Source: Paracoccus ravus (lineage in GTDB: Bacteria > Pseudomonadota > Alphaproteobacteria > Rhodobacterales > Rhodobacteraceae). Taken from it: a stretch of DNA of 64,000 nucleotides. The position numbers and the translations under genes are program-made. The notes beneath the pieces were generated by a model. It saw only the letters and a list, made by a program, of their open reading frames with translations. It ran no database searches and had not been told where the DNA came from. The stretch spans positions 1 through 64,000 of the forward strand of contig NZ_SDEB01000015.1 in NCBI RefSeq assembly GCF_004522175.1. Reading direction: 5' to 3'. How positions within the stretch are numbered: the first letter of the stretch is position 1; each line of letters begins with the position of its first letter. Below are positions 34,297 through 44,662 of this stretch, in pieces.

Positions 34297-35786
34297 CAGT
34301 CGGCGGCCTCGAAACGGTCGCGCACCAGCCGGTTCAATGCCATGACGCCCCAGCCGGTGGCGCCCTTGGGGGCGAGATCGGTCGCGCCGGGCGGCAATGC
34401 CACGCCGGCGATATCGAGATGGATCCAGGGCACGTCCTTTTTCACGAAGCGATGCAGGAACTGCGCCGCCGTGACCGAACCCGCGGGGCGACCGCCGGTA
34501 TTCTTGATATCGGCGAGGCGGGAATTGATCAGCTCGTCATAGCCCGGCGACAAAGGCAAGCGCCACGCCCCCTCGCCCTCGGCCTTGGCGGCGGCGAGGA
34601 ACTGATTGGCAAAACCGTCGTCATTGGCGAAGACCCCGGCATTCTCATGGCCAAGCGCGATGATGACCGCGCCGGTCAGCGTAGCGAGGTCGATCATGGC
34701 TTTGGGCTGGAAGCGCTCTTGCGCGTACCACAGCACATCGGCCAGCACGAGGCGGCCTTCGGCATCGGTATTGATGACCTCGATCGTGTCGCCCTTCATC
34801 GATTTCACGATATCGCCGGGACGCTGGGCCTTGCCGTCGGGCATGTTCTCGACCAGCCCGACCAGACCCACGACATTGGCCTTGGCGCGACGCAGCGCCA
34901 GGGTGCGCATGACGCCCGCGACCACGCCCGCGCCGCCCATATCCATGGTCATCTCTTCCATGCCCGCCGAAGGCTTGATCGAGATGCCGCCGGTATCGAA
35001 CACCACGCCCTTGCCGACCAGCGCGAGCGGCGCCTCGTCGCCGCCGCCGTTCCAGCGCATCACGACAACCTTCGAGGGGCTTTCCGAACCCTGGCCCACG
35101 GCCAGCAGCGCCCGCATCCCGAGCTTGGCGAGTTCGTCTTCGTCGAGCACCTCGACCTCGAGGCCCAGTTCCTGCATCGCCAGCAGGCGGTCGGCGAAAT
35201 CGCTGGTGGTCAGCACATTGGCCGGCTCGTTCACCAGATCGCGGGTGAAGAACACCCCCTCGGCGAGGGCAGCGCCATCGGTGGCCTTGTGGGCCAGCGC
35301 CTCGGGATCCTTGTGCATGAAGGTGACGCGACCCTTGGCCGCTTCGGGCTCGGCGGCCTCGCTCTCATCCGCCTTGCGGCTCTTATAGGCCGAGAAATCA
35401 TAGGCCCTCAGCGCGAGGCCCAGCGCGACCTCGGCGGCGCGGGGATGATCGCCCGCGACCACGACGGCCTCGGACTTGCCCAGACGCGCGCCGATCGCGG
35501 CCCCGGCCTTGCGCGCGACGGCAGGATCGGCGCGCCGCGGCAAGAGCACCAGTTGCAGCGCCTCGGCCGCCATCGCCGCCGGGAAGGCGAGTTCCAGCGC
35601 CTGACCCGGTTTCATCCCCTTCCACGCATCCGAGGCCAGAGCCCGCAAAGCGGCTTCGCGGGCCGGGCGCGGCAAGCCGCCCGGCAGGCGGCCGCCTTCG
35701 GGCACCAGAATGGCGATCCGTCCCTTGCGCCCGGCAAGCGCGGCGTTCTCGTTTGAGACAAAAGAGATTTCGACCGGATGGGTCAT
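34296..35786 (-). CDS. pepA: Leucyl aminopeptidase (M17)
   Basis: This 496-residue enzyme removes N-terminal residues from peptides and, in some bacteria, also binds DNA. The dinuclear metal site is in GKGVVFDTGGISIKPSAGMEEM and NTDAEGRLVLADVLWYA, with the catalytic Arg in the latter. The preceding N-terminal domain is more variable, as usual. First gene of a two-gene unit with holC; divergent from lptF. Confidence 0.96.
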   Translation of the reverse strand: MTHPVEISFVSNENAALAGRKGRIAILVPEGGRLPGGLPRPAREAALRALASDAWKGMKPGQALELAFPAAMAAEALQLVLLPRRADPAVARKAGAAIGARLGKSEAVVVAGDHPRAAEVALGLALRAYDFSAYKSRKADESEAAEPEAAKGRVTFMHKDPEALAHKATDGAALAEGVFFTRDLVNEPANVLTTSDFADRLLAMQELGLEVEVLDEDELAKLGMRALLAVGQGSESPSKVVVMRWNGGGDEAPLALVGKGVVFDTGGISIKPSAGMEEMTMDMGGAGVVAGVMRTLALRRAKANVVGLVGLVENMPDGKAQRPGDIVKSMKGDTIEVINTDAEGRLVLADVLWYAQERFQPKAMIDLATLTGAVIIALGHENAGVFANDDGFANQFLAAAKAEGEGAWRLPLSPGYDELINSRLADIKNTGGRPAGSVTAAQFLHRFVKKDVPWIHLDIAGVALPPGATDLAPKGATGWGVMALNRLVRDRFEAAD

Positions 35787-35916
35787 TGCCCTGCTCCTCG
35801 TTTTTGATCCGTTGAGCGGAAACTAGTCGCCGATCCCCCGCTTGACCAGAGGCGGGGCTTTCGCAAAGCCACGCCAAAGGCTAAGCAATTCCGAAACACC
35901 ACGCCAAAAGGCCACC

Positions 35917-37053
35917 ATGCCCCGGATCGATCGCTACATCATGTCGCAATTCCTGACGCTGTTCGGGTTCTTTGCGCTGGTGCTGGTCTCGGTCTATTGG
36001 ATCAACCGGGCGGTCTCGCTCTTCGAGCAACTGATCTCGGATGGGCAGACCGCGCTGGTCGTGCTGGAATTCACCGCGCTGACGCTGCCCTTGGTCATCT
36101 CGGTCGTGCTGCCCATCGCGGCCTTTGTCGCGACCGCCTTCGGGACCAACCGGCTGGCGGGCGAATCCGAACTGGCCGCCATGCAGGCCGCCGGCATGTC
36201 GCCGTGGCGGCTGGCGAGGCCAGTCCTGTATTTCGGCGTGATCGTCGGGGTGATGGTCGCGGTTCTGGTGCATTCCCTCGTGCCGCTTGCCCGCGCACGC
36301 ATGGCCGACCGTCAGGCTGAGATCGCGCAGAACGTCACCGCGCAATTCCTGCGCGCCGGGTCGTTCCAATATCCCGTCAAGGGCGTGACGCTTTATATCC
36401 GCAATATCGCCGAGGATGGGCGGCTCGAGGATTTCTTTCTCGAGGATGCGCGCAATCCCGCGAACCAGACCACTTATACCGCGACCGAGGCGCTGGTCAT
36501 CCGCACCGATGCCGGGCCGCGCCTTGTCCTGATGCGCGGCATGGCACAGAACCTGCGCCTGACCGATGGCCGCCAGCAGCTTTCGATCACGCGTTTCGAC
36601 GAGCTGGCCTATGACCTTGGAAGCCTGGCCGGGGGCGAAAGCGCGCGCAGGCGTGATCTGCGCGCCTATCCGACCGGCAGGCTTCTGAAGCCGGACGAGG
36701 AGCTTCTTTCCCTGACCGGAGCCAGCCGCGACAAGGCCCTGGCCGAGGCACATGGGCGCATTGCCAAGCCGCTTCAGGCCCCGGTCGCCGCGATGTTGGG
36801 CTTCGCCATGCTGCTTCTGGGCGGGTTCAGCCGTTTCGGGGTCTGGCGTCAGGTGGTCTGGGCGGTGCTGGCGCTGATCCTCGTCCAATTTCTGGGCACG
36901 GCGGCCGAAAATCAGGTCGCGCAGGATGCCGGACGCTGGCCGCTGATGTATCTGCCCGCGGCGATCGGAGGCGGGATCTGCCTCGTTATCCTGTGGCTCG
37001 CCGCCCGCGCCCGCCGGCCCCGGCCGCCCTCTGCCGCAGGAGCCGCGCCATGA
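35917..37053 (+). CDS. lptF: LPS export permease LptF
   Basis: This 378-residue inner-membrane subunit of the LptB2FG extractor moves lipopolysaccharide to the Lpt bridge. It opens with MPRIDRYIMSQFLTLFGFFALVLVSVYWINRAV, followed by further helices, a periplasmic beta-jellyroll (FQYPVKGVTLYIRN) and C-terminal helices. The start is chosen at MPRIDRY because the family begins there. The stop overlaps lptG by 4 bp (ATGA). Confidence 0.94.
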   Translation: MPRIDRYIMSQFLTLFGFFALVLVSVYWINRAVSLFEQLISDGQTALVVLEFTALTLPLVISVVLPIAAFVATAFGTNRLAGESELAAMQAAGMSPWRLARPVLYFGVIVGVMVAVLVHSLVPLARARMADRQAEIAQNVTAQFLRAGSFQYPVKGVTLYIRNIAEDGRLEDFFLEDARNPANQTTYTATEALVIRTDAGPRLVLMRGMAQNLRLTDGRQQLSITRFDELAYDLGSLAGGESARRRDLRAYPTGRLLKPDEELLSLTGASRDKALAEAHGRIAKPLQAPVAAMLGFAMLLLGGFSRFGVWRQVVWAVLALILVQFLGTAAENQVAQDAGRWPLMYLPAAIGGGICLVILWLAARARRPRPPSAAGAAP

Positions 37054-38171
37054 TCCTGTCCCGCTATGTCGCGAACCGTTTCCTGCGCATGTTTCTGCTG
37101 GTGGCGATCATCTTCGCCGCGATCCTGTTCCTGATCGACATTGTCGAGCAGATCCGCCGCTTCTCGGAAGAGAATATCGGCCTTGGCGGGGCGGCGGGGC
37201 TTTCGGCCCTGAATATCCTGCCGAACTTCTACTCGATCCTGCCGCTGATCACCATTCTGGCCGCGATCGCGCTGTTCATCGGCCTGTCGCGCAGTTCCGA
37301 ACTGGTGGCGATCCGCGCTTCGGGGCGATCGGGGTTGCGGGTGCTGGCCGCGCCGGCGGTGACCGCCGCCCTTGTCGGCATCCTTGCCGTGGCGGTGCTG
37401 AACCCGATGGTCGCGGCCACGACCGAACGCTATGACGATGCGGTGACGCGACTGCGCAGCGATGGCGGGCAATCCGTCAGCCTGGGCGAAAGCGGCGTCT
37501 GGCTGCGGCAGGCTTTGCGCAGCCGCGCGCCGGACGGGACCGAAATCAGCGGACAGGTGGTGATCCGGGCCAGCCGCGCCAGCCCGGACGCCACCACGCT
37601 TTACGACGCCACCTTCATGATCTTTGCCCCGGGCCAGGGCCCGACCCGCCGCATCGACGCGGCCGAGGCGCGCCTGGCGCAGGGGTCATGGCAGCTGGCC
37701 AAGGTCAAGGAATGGCCGCTGACCGACCCCAATCCCGAGGCGACCGCGCGACAAAGCGACAGCCTGGACCTGCCGACCGATCTGACCGCCGCGCGCATCC
37801 GCGACAGTTTCGGCCGCCCCGAGGCGATCCCGGTCTGGCAATTGCCCGCCTTTATCCGCGGGCTCGAGCGCGCGGGCTTTTCGGCGCAGCGCCACAAGGT
37901 CTGGCTGCAGATGGAACTGGCCCTGCCGCTGCTGATGGCGGCGATGGTCGCGATCGCCGCGGCCTTTACCATGCGCCATCTGCGCGGCCGCAAGATGGGC
38001 GCTCTGGTGCTGGGTGCATTTGGCTGCGGGGTCGCGCTGTTCTTTCTGCGCAACCTCGCGCAGGTTCTGGGCGATAATGGCCAGATCCCCCCGTTTCTGG
38101 CGGGCTGGACCCCGCCCATCGTCGCCCTTCTCTTCGCCTTGGGCGCGCTCTTGCGACTGGAGGATGGCTGA
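37050..38171 (+). CDS. lptG: LPS export permease LptG
   Basis: This 373-residue partner of LptF has six predicted membrane helices and a central periplasmic domain: ILSRYVANRFLRMFLLVAIIFAAILFLIDIVEQIRRF at the N-terminus and ERAGFSAQRHKVWLQMELALPLLMAAMVAIAAAF with the coupling-helix region near the C-terminus. Its stop shares a base with the lptD start, so lptF-lptG-lptD are tightly coupled. Confidence 0.95.
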   Translation: MILSRYVANRFLRMFLLVAIIFAAILFLIDIVEQIRRFSEENIGLGGAAGLSALNILPNFYSILPLITILAAIALFIGLSRSSELVAIRASGRSGLRVLAAPAVTAALVGILAVAVLNPMVAATTERYDDAVTRLRSDGGQSVSLGESGVWLRQALRSRAPDGTEISGQVVIRASRASPDATTLYDATFMIFAPGQGPTRRIDAAEARLAQGSWQLAKVKEWPLTDPNPEATARQSDSLDLPTDLTAARIRDSFGRPEAIPVWQLPAFIRGLERAGFSAQRHKVWLQMELALPLLMAAMVAIAAAFTMRHLRGRKMGALVLGAFGCGVALFFLRNLAQVLGDNGQIPPFLAGWTPPIVALLFALGALLRLEDG

Positions 38172-40558
38172 TGGCCATTTACATCGGCACCCGCTTGCCG
38201 CACTGCCGCCGCTGGACGGGCCTCATGGCAGCCTGTTTCGCGCTTGCCCCGGTGAGCCTCGCCGCGCAAAGCCTCACGCCCGAAGGCCAGACGCTGCCCG
38301 TCTATGGCCAGAGCGGGTTCTTCACCGGATCGGGCGCGGGTCCCGCGCTTGCGCCCACCGAGGATTCCGATGGCCGGCAGCGCTATGCCGATGGAACCGA
38401 AGCCCCCGCCGCGCCCATGGTCGCTCGCCCGCAAAGGGTCACGATCTCTCCGGGCGCTCCGGCCCAGCCCGAAAACAGCCCGGCGACGGTTCTGGCCGAT
38501 TCCGTGACGCTTGACGGCGATGAGCGGCTGACCGCCTCGGGCGGGGTGGTGATCTGGCATCGCGGCGCGCGGCTCGTGGCTTCGCGGGTGATCTATGACA
38601 ACCGGACCGGGGGCGCGGTGATCGAAGGACCGATCCATCTGACCCAGCCGGACCGCCGCGGCACGCAGGACGAAACCATCGTGATCGCGGAGTCCGCCCA
38701 ATTGGACGCGAACATGCAGGATGGCATCATTCGCGGCGCGCGCCTCGTGCTGGCGCGCGAATTGCAGATGGCCTCCCATGAGATGCGCCGCACACAGAAC
38801 GGCCGCATCACCACGCTGGACAATGTCGTGGCGTCCAGCTGCCAGATCTGCGCCTCGGATCCGATTCCGCTATGGGAGATCCGTGCCCGTCGCATCACCC
38901 ATGACGCCGAAACCCGGATGCTGCATCTGGACCAGCCGCAGTTTCGTGCGCTTGGCCTGCCGCTGTTCAGCCTGCCCTATCTGACGGCGCCCGACCCCAC
39001 CGTCGAGCGCAAGACCGGGTTTCTGCAGCCCAAGTTCCGGACCACTTCGGGGCTGGGTTTCGGCATCAAGCTGCCCTATTTCGTGACCCTCGGCCCCCAT
39101 GCCGACCTGACGCTGACGCCCTATGTCGCCGCCAGCCGGACCGCCACGATGGAATTGCGCTATCGGCAGGCCTTTTCGAATGGCGAGATGGAATGGAACG
39201 GCGCGGTCAGCAGCGACGATATTGAGCCGGACCAGCTGCGCGGCTATCTCTTTGGTGCGGCGCGATTCGAATTGCCGCGCGGCTACCAGCTTGGGCTTCA
39301 GGTCCAGATGGCCAAGGACCGCGCCTATCTGCTGGATTACGACATATCGGATGCCGACCGGCTGTGGAGCGGCGTGACTCTGGACCGCGTGCGCCGCGAC
39401 CGGATGATGACGGCTCGGATCGGCAATTACGAATCTTTGCGCGACGACGAGCCGGCCGATATCACGCCCTCGCTGGTGGCCGATGCGCTGTGGCTCAGGC
39501 GGTGGGAGCCAGCCTATCTGGGCGGGATCGCCAGCCTCGAATGGTCGGTCCACGCGCATCGGCGCTCGTCGAGCGAGGACATCCTGGGCAGGGACATGGC
39601 GCGCGGCTCGGTCGCGATGGGCTGGCACCGCAGCGAGATCCTGCCCGCTGGGTTCATCGGCGCGGTGGATGCGACGCTTGATGCGGATCTCTATCGGATC
39701 AACCAGGACAGCCGCTATGACGATCTCGTGGCGCGGGCCGATCCCACGCTTGCGGCCGAGCTGCGCTGGCCGCTTGCCCGCCATGCCGGGGGCGTGACCC
39801 AGATCATCGAGCCGGTCGCCCAGATCATCTGGTCGCCCGAGCGCGACAGCGAGGACGAGGTTCCGAACGAGGACAGCCGCCTGATCGAATTCGACGAGGG
39901 CAACCTGTTCTCGCTCGACCGTTTTCCGGGCTGGGATGCCGGCGAGTCCGGGCTGCGCGCCAATCTGGGGGTAAGCTGGACGCGGATGGACCCGGCGGGC
40001 TGGCAATTCGGCCTGACCGCAGGCCGGGTGCTGCGCTCGCAGCCCGACCCGGCTTTTGACGGGACCGGTCCTCTGGGTGGCAAGAGCTCGGACTGGCTGC
40101 TGTCGGCGACCTATGCCGATGTCAGCGGTCTGGCGCTGGTGAACCGGGCGCTGTTCGACGACAGCCTGTCGCTGAGCCGCAACGAGACGCGGCTGGGCTG
40201 GCTGAAGCCGGGGTTGCAGATCTCGGCCGGCTATCTGTGGCTGGATTCGGACCTGCGCGAGGACCGCCCAGAGGATGTCTCGGAACTGACCGCAGTCGCC
40301 GGCTGGCAAATCCGCGACGGCTGGTGGGCCAGCGCCGAGACGCGCTATGATTTCACCGCCGACAATGCCCAAAAGGCCGAGCTTGGGCTTGAATATCGCA
40401 ACGAATGCCTCACGGTCGAAATGTCGGTGGAACGGCGCTTTACCGATTCCGAGACGCTGCGCGAGGATACCAGTTTCGACCTTGGCATCCGGCTGGGCGG
40501 CTTCGGGCGGCAGCAATCGCATTCGGGAACGGTGGCGCGCCGCGCCTGCCTGCGATAA
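38171..40558 (+). CDS. lptD: LPS-assembly outer membrane protein LptD
   Basis: This is a 795-residue outer-membrane translocon that places LPS in the outer leaflet. Signal peptide to about residue 35 (LAAQ). The N-terminal OstA/LptA-like domain (VLADSVTLDGDERLTASGGVVIWHRGARLVAS) contains the periplasmic bridge strands, then a large C-terminal beta-barrel beginning around LPLFSLPYLTAPDPTVERKTGFLQPKF, a conserved LptD stretch. It terminates with typical barrel strands. Confidence 0.95.
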   Translation: MAIYIGTRLPHCRRWTGLMAACFALAPVSLAAQSLTPEGQTLPVYGQSGFFTGSGAGPALAPTEDSDGRQRYADGTEAPAAPMVARPQRVTISPGAPAQPENSPATVLADSVTLDGDERLTASGGVVIWHRGARLVASRVIYDNRTGGAVIEGPIHLTQPDRRGTQDETIVIAESAQLDANMQDGIIRGARLVLARELQMASHEMRRTQNGRITTLDNVVASSCQICASDPIPLWEIRARRITHDAETRMLHLDQPQFRALGLPLFSLPYLTAPDPTVERKTGFLQPKFRTTSGLGFGIKLPYFVTLGPHADLTLTPYVAASRTATMELRYRQAFSNGEMEWNGAVSSDDIEPDQLRGYLFGAARFELPRGYQLGLQVQMAKDRAYLLDYDISDADRLWSGVTLDRVRRDRMMTARIGNYESLRDDEPADITPSLVADALWLRRWEPAYLGGIASLEWSVHAHRRSSSEDILGRDMARGSVAMGWHRSEILPAGFIGAVDATLDADLYRINQDSRYDDLVARADPTLAAELRWPLARHAGGVTQIIEPVAQIIWSPERDSEDEVPNEDSRLIEFDEGNLFSLDRFPGWDAGESGLRANLGVSWTRMDPAGWQFGLTAGRVLRSQPDPAFDGTGPLGGKSSDWLLSATYADVSGLALVNRALFDDSLSLSRNETRLGWLKPGLQISAGYLWLDSDLREDRPEDVSELTAVAGWQIRDGWWASAETRYDFTADNAQKAELGLEYRNECLTVEMSVERRFTDSETLREDTSFDLGIRLGGFGRQQSHSGTVARRACLR

Positions 40559-40589
40559 GGTCCGGCAAAATGACGCGGCGGGGGATCTG

Positions 40590-41873
40590 ATGCGGCGAAT
40601 TCTTCTGGGAGCGGCTTTGGTCGCAATTCTGGCCGGAACAGGGAACGTGGCGGGCCTCGTCGCCCCTCAGGCCATGGCGCAGGGCGCGGGCGGGTTGTTC
40701 CGCCCCGTCGTCTATGTGAACGACTCGGCCGTCACCGCCTATGAGATCGACCAACGCCTGCGTTTCATGCAGATGCTGCGCGCTCCCAATGCCGATCGCG
40801 CTTCTGTCGAAAAGATCCTGATTGACGATCGCCTCAAGAGCTTTGCCGCCCGACAGGCCGGGATCACGGCGAGCGAAGAGCAGATCGGCGCGGGGCTCGA
40901 GGAATTTGCCGCGCGCGGCGGGCTGAGCGTCGAGGAATTCACCCAGCTTCTGGGCCGGAACGGCATTGATCGCCAGACCTTCGAGGATTTTGTCGCTTCG
41001 GGCATCGAATGGCGTGAATTCGTGCGCGCCCGCGTGGTCGGCATGGTCGCGGTCAGCGATGCCGAGGTCGACCAGCAGATGCAGGACATTATCGAGACCC
41101 CCGAGATCACCCATGTCTCGTTGTCGGAACTGATCATTCCCGCCCCGCCCGGCCAAGAGGGCGAGGCCATGGCGCTGGCCGAACGGATCGTCGCGCAAAC
41201 CGCGAGTGAGGCCGATTTCGCGGCTTTCGCGCGGCAATATTCCGCGACCCCCAGCGGCCAACAGGGTGGCAGGCTGCCGATGATGCCGCTGGCGAACCTG
41301 CCGCCGACGCTGCGCCCGGTCCTGCTGCAGATGACGCCGGGCCAGGTCAGCCAGCCCTTTGCCGTCGAGGGGGCGGTCGTGCTGTTCTTCCTGCGCGACA
41401 CGCGTGGGACGTTGCGCCCCGGCGCGACCGAGCAGCAGCTTGACTTCATGCGGGTCCGGCTGGCCTCTGCCGAGGAAGCCGCGCGCCTCGCGACCGATCT
41501 GGACAATTGCGACATGCTCGAGGTCCGGACCGGCAATCTGCCGCTGGCGCAGGTGCAGCGCCAGACCCTGTCGCAGGGGCAGATCCCCTCGGGCGAGGCG
41601 CTCCGGCTGGCATCCCTCGACGAGAACGAGACGGCGATCCTCAGTCTGGGCGGGGCGACCACCTTGCTGATGCTGTGCAAACGCAGCCCCGCGCTGCTCG
41701 CCAATGCGCCCGAGGCACCGGTTGCGACCAGCCCCGACGATCCGCCGCGGCCCGCCGATGCACTGCCCATCAGAAGCGATGTCCGCGATCAGATCTTCAA
41801 CGGCAAGATTGCCGCCGCAGCCGAGAACTATCTGGCGGATTTGCGCGCCAACGCCATCATCCGGCGGCCCTGA
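40590..41873 (+). CDS. surA: SurA-like periplasmic peptidyl-prolyl isomerase
   Basis: This 427-residue periplasmic chaperone has a signal peptide (MRRILLGAALVAILAGTGNV to about AMAQ). The SurA N-domain starts VVYVNDSAVTAYEIDQRLRFMQML, and a PpiC rotamase domain spans about 175-275 (VSLSELIIPAPPG, FAAFARQYSATPSGQQGGRLPMMPL). Its placement right after lptD fits, since SurA helps fold outer-membrane proteins including LptD. One rotamase domain, as is common in alphaproteobacteria. Confidence 0.88.
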   Translation: MRRILLGAALVAILAGTGNVAGLVAPQAMAQGAGGLFRPVVYVNDSAVTAYEIDQRLRFMQMLRAPNADRASVEKILIDDRLKSFAARQAGITASEEQIGAGLEEFAARGGLSVEEFTQLLGRNGIDRQTFEDFVASGIEWREFVRARVVGMVAVSDAEVDQQMQDIIETPEITHVSLSELIIPAPPGQEGEAMALAERIVAQTASEADFAAFARQYSATPSGQQGGRLPMMPLANLPPTLRPVLLQMTPGQVSQPFAVEGAVVLFFLRDTRGTLRPGATEQQLDFMRVRLASAEEAARLATDLDNCDMLEVRTGNLPLAQVQRQTLSQGQIPSGEALRLASLDENETAILSLGGATTLLMLCKRSPALLANAPEAPVATSPDDPPRPADALPIRSDVRDQIFNGKIAAAAENYLADLRANAIIRRP

Positions 41874-41911
41874 CCGGCCGGTTCTTCCGGACCCGGATTT
41901 TCTGGACAAGA

Positions 41912-42886
41912 ATGAACATGCCCGAGATGCGACCGATCATCCTGACCTGCGGCGAGCCTGCGGGCGTCGGGCCCGAACTGGCACCGAAGGCGCTGGCCTC
42001 GAGCGTGCCTTTCGTGTTCATGGGCGACCCGCGTCACCTGCCCGAGGGCACGGCATGGGCCGAGGTCGCCTCGCTCGACGCCCCGCTTCCGCAAGGCGTG
42101 CTGCCGGTGCTGCGCCACGACTTCCCTGCCCCCGCCATTCCGGGCCGCCCCGATCCGGCCAATGGGGCGGCAGTCATCGAGGTCATCGCTCGGGCGGTGG
42201 GCCTTGCCTTGTCGGGCGAGGCAGCGGGCATCTGCACCTTGCCGATCAACAAGGAGGCGCTGAAGACCGGGGCGGGCTTCGCCTTTCCGGGCCATACGGA
42301 ATATCTCGCGCATCTCGCGGGCGACGTGCCCGTTGTGATGATGCTCGCCTCGACCACCGTCGAACCGCCCTGCCGGGTGGTTCCCGTCACCATTCATATC
42401 GGACTGGCCGATGTGCCCCGTGCCTTCACGCCCGAAGCGCTGGAACAGGCCATACGCATCACCGATGCCGCAATGCGCCGCGATTTCGGCATTGCCGCGC
42501 CGCGTCTGGCGGTCGCTGGCATCAACCCTCATGCGGGCGAAAACGGTGTCATGGGCCGCGAGGAACTCGACTGGATCGCGCCCTTGCTGGCGCGGCTCAG
42601 GACCGAGGGCTTCGACCTGACAGGCCCCCTGCCCGCCGATACGATGTTCCATGCGCCTGCGCGGGCGCGTTATGATGCGGCGCTTTGCGCCTATCACGAT
42701 CAGGCCTTGATCCCGATCAAGACTTTGGATTTCTCGGGCGGGGTGAATGTCACGCTGGGTCTGCCTTTCGTGCGCACCTCTCCCGATCACGGAACGGCCT
42801 TTGACATTGCCGGCAAGGGGTTGGCCGATGCGGCCAGCGTGATTGCCGCGCTGCGGATGGCCCATGACATGGCGGAGAAAAGATGA
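41912..42886 (+). CDS. pdxA: 4-hydroxythreonine-4-phosphate dehydrogenase
   Basis: This 324-residue enzyme oxidises 4-phosphohydroxy-L-threonine in pyridoxal 5'-phosphate biosynthesis. It shows [19 protein letters not shown] at the N-terminus, [46 protein letters not shown] and [43 protein letters not shown], the metal-binding histidines of the family. ATG at 41912 or 41918 could be used. Its stop overlaps rsmA by 4 bp. Confidence 0.96.
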   Translation: MNMPEMRPIILTCGEPAGVGPELAPKALASSVPFVFMGDPRHLPEGTAWAEVASLDAPLPQGVLPVLRHDFPAPAIPGRPDPANGAAVIEVIARAVGLALSGEAAGICTLPINKEALKTGAGFAFPGHTEYLAHLAGDVPVVMMLASTTVEPPCRVVPVTIHIGLADVPRAFTPEALEQAIRITDAAMRRDFGIAAPRLAVAGINPHAGENGVMGREELDWIAPLLARLRTEGFDLTGPLPADTMFHAPARARYDAALCAYHDQALIPIKTLDFSGGVNVTLGLPFVRTSPDHGTAFDIAGKGLADAASVIAALRMAHDMAEKR

Positions 42887-43731
42887 GCGCGATCGACGGA
42901 TTGCCCCCCCTGCGCGAGGTGATCGCGCGGCATGATTTGCAGGCCAAGAAACAGCTTGGCCAGAATTTCCTGCTGGACCTGAACCTGACCGCCAAGATCG
43001 CGCGGGCAGCGGGCGACCTGACCGGCTGCGACGTGATCGAGGTCGGTCCCGGCCCCGGCGGCTTGACCCGCGGGTTGCTGGCCGAGGGTGCGCGTCATGT
43101 GCTGGCCATCGAGAAGGATGCCCGCGCCCTGCCCGCTCTGGCCGAGATCTCGGATTTCTATCCGGGGCGGCTGAATGTCATCAATGGCGATGCGCTGGAG
43201 ATCGACCCGCTTGCGCATCTGACGCCGCCGATCCGCATTGTCGCGAACCTGCCCTATAATGTTGGCACGGAACTGCTGGTCCGCTGGCTGACGCCCAGGG
43301 AATGGCCGCCCTTCTGGCAGTCGCTGACGCTGATGTTCCAGAAGGAAGTGGCCGAGCGCATCGTCGCCAAACCGGGCGGCAAGGCCTATGGCCGTCTGGC
43401 GGTGCTGGCGCAATGGCGCTCGGACGCGAAGATTGTCATGACCTTGCCGCCAGAAGCGTTTGTTCCTGCGCCCAAGATCCATTCTGCGGTGGTGCATCTG
43501 ACCGCCTTGCCCGAGCCGCGCTATCCCGCCGATCCGGCAGTGCTGAACCGCGTCGTCGCGGCAGGCTTCAACCAGCGGCGCAAGATGCTGCGCGCCTCGC
43601 TCAAGGGTCTGCACCCGGCGATGGAAGATCTGCTGCTGGAGGCGGGGATTGCGCCAACGGCGCGGGCCGAGGAAATCGGCCTTGAGCAATTCTGCGCGCT
43701 GGCGCGGGGTCTGGCCGCCGCGCCGCGCTGA
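42883..43731 (+). CDS. rsmA: 16S rRNA dimethyladenosine transferase
   Basis: This 282-residue methyltransferase (KsgA) dimethylates two adjacent adenosines near the 3' end of 16S rRNA. It has [11 protein letters not shown] at the N-terminus, the SAM motif [16 protein letters not shown], and the catalytic motif [11 protein letters not shown]. The order surA-pdxA-rsmA is the classical one. Last gene of the operon, followed by a hairpin. Confidence 0.96.
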   Translation: MSAIDGLPPLREVIARHDLQAKKQLGQNFLLDLNLTAKIARAAGDLTGCDVIEVGPGPGGLTRGLLAEGARHVLAIEKDARALPALAEISDFYPGRLNVINGDALEIDPLAHLTPPIRIVANLPYNVGTELLVRWLTPREWPPFWQSLTLMFQKEVAERIVAKPGGKAYGRLAVLAQWRSDAKIVMTLPPEAFVPAPKIHSAVVHLTALPEPRYPADPAVLNRVVAAGFNQRRKMLRASLKGLHPAMEDLLLEAGIAPTARAEEIGLEQFCALARGLAAAPR

Positions 43732-43740
43732 ATTCAGGGT

Positions 43741-43768
43741 CTCGGGCTTATTCGCCCGAGGCCTTTTC
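43741..43768 (+). terminator. Probable terminator after rsmA
   Basis: CTCGGGC pairs with GCCCGAG (loop TTATTC) followed by GCCTTTTC. The hairpin overlaps the 3' end of the convergent DUF4167 gene. The U-run is interrupted, so confidence is moderate. Confidence 0.5.
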
Positions 43769-44662
43769 GGTCGGAGCCTTGGCTGCCGGCTCGGCGGCAT
43801 CGCCGGCCTCTGCGGCAGGCTTGCGGCGGGTCCGCGTGCTCGTGGTCCCGGTCGTGCTGCGCGGCGCGCGACGGCGCGGTGCCGGTGCGGCCGCAGCCTC
43901 GGCGGCGGGAGCCGCAGGATCTTCGGCAACCGGCGCGGCAGGGGCCGCTTCTTCGCTCGCGGGAACCGGGGCCGGCGCTTCCGCGACGACATCCGGCTTG
44001 GCAGCCGTTTCAGGCTTTTCGGCGCTTTCCGGCGTCTCGACCGGACCGGCGGATTCCTCGGCAGAGATCACCGGAGGCAGGCCCGTTTCCTCGGCCGTGC
44101 GGCGATCGGCGGCGGGGCTGCGCTCGTCACGACGCTCGTCACGACGGTCATCGCGGCGTTCCTCACGCCGGTCGTCGCGCCGTTCCTCACGCCGGTCATC
44201 GCGGCGGTTGTCGCGGCGATCATCGCGGCGATCATCGCGGCGGGCCTCGTCACGACGTTCGTCACGCCGCTCTTCGCTACGCTCGGAACGGTGGCTCTGC
44301 CCATTGCCATTGCCGTTGAAGTGACCGTTCTGCACCTGGCCATTCTCGCCCGGAGCGGCCTCGTCGCGGTCGTCCTCGCGCGGGCCGTTCTGATGCGGCT
44401 GGCGTTGCTCGGCCTGCTCGCGCTGCGCCTCACCCAGCATGCGGGTGTAGTGCTCGGCATGCTGCAGAAAGCTTTGTTCGGCCACACGGTCGTTCGACAA
44501 TTGGGCGTCGCGGGCAAGTGTCAGATATTTCTCGATGATCTGTTGCGGCGTACCGCGCACCTTGCCCTCGGGACCCGAGGAATCGAAAACGCGGTTGACG
44601 ATATTCCCCAGCGTGCGCTGGCGGTTCGACTTGTTACGCGAACGGGATTTGGATGATCTCAT
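43748..44662 (-). CDS. DUF4167-family protein with an Arg/Asp-rich low-complexity middle
   Basis: This 304-residue protein is of a family found mainly in alphaproteobacteria. The N-terminus is the conserved DUF4167 domain (NRQRTLGNIVNRVFDSSGPEGKVRGTPQQIIEKYLTLARDA, AEQSFLQHAEHYTRML). Residues about 125-185 are tandem RRDDRR/RRDERR-type repeats, followed by an Ala/Pro/Glu-rich stretch and a basic tail (PRRRAPRSTTG). The composition suggests RNA binding, but the function is not known. It lies downstream of prmC on the same strand and is convergent with rsmA. Confidence 0.88.
   Translation of the reverse strand: MRSSKSRSRNKSNRQRTLGNIVNRVFDSSGPEGKVRGTPQQIIEKYLTLARDAQLSNDRVAEQSFLQHAEHYTRMLGEAQREQAEQRQPHQNGPREDDRDEAAPGENGQVQNGHFNGNGNGQSHRSERSEERRDERRDEARRDDRRDDRRDNRRDDRREERRDDRREERRDDRRDERRDERSPAADRRTAEETGLPPVISAEESAGPVETPESAEKPETAAKPDVVAEAPAPVPASEEAAPAAPVAEDPAAPAAEAAAAPAPRRRAPRSTTGTTSTRTRRKPAAEAGDAAEPAAKAPTEKASGE

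Noticed and set aside
38870..40522. Long minus-strand frame opposite lptD
   Set aside because: Shadow of lptD; no family resemblance and no suitable start context.
44125..44290. Repeated short DNA units that could suggest a CRISPR array
   Set aside because: The repeats are in frame and encode the Arg/Asp tract of the DUF4167 protein; there are no spacers of constant length and no cas genes.
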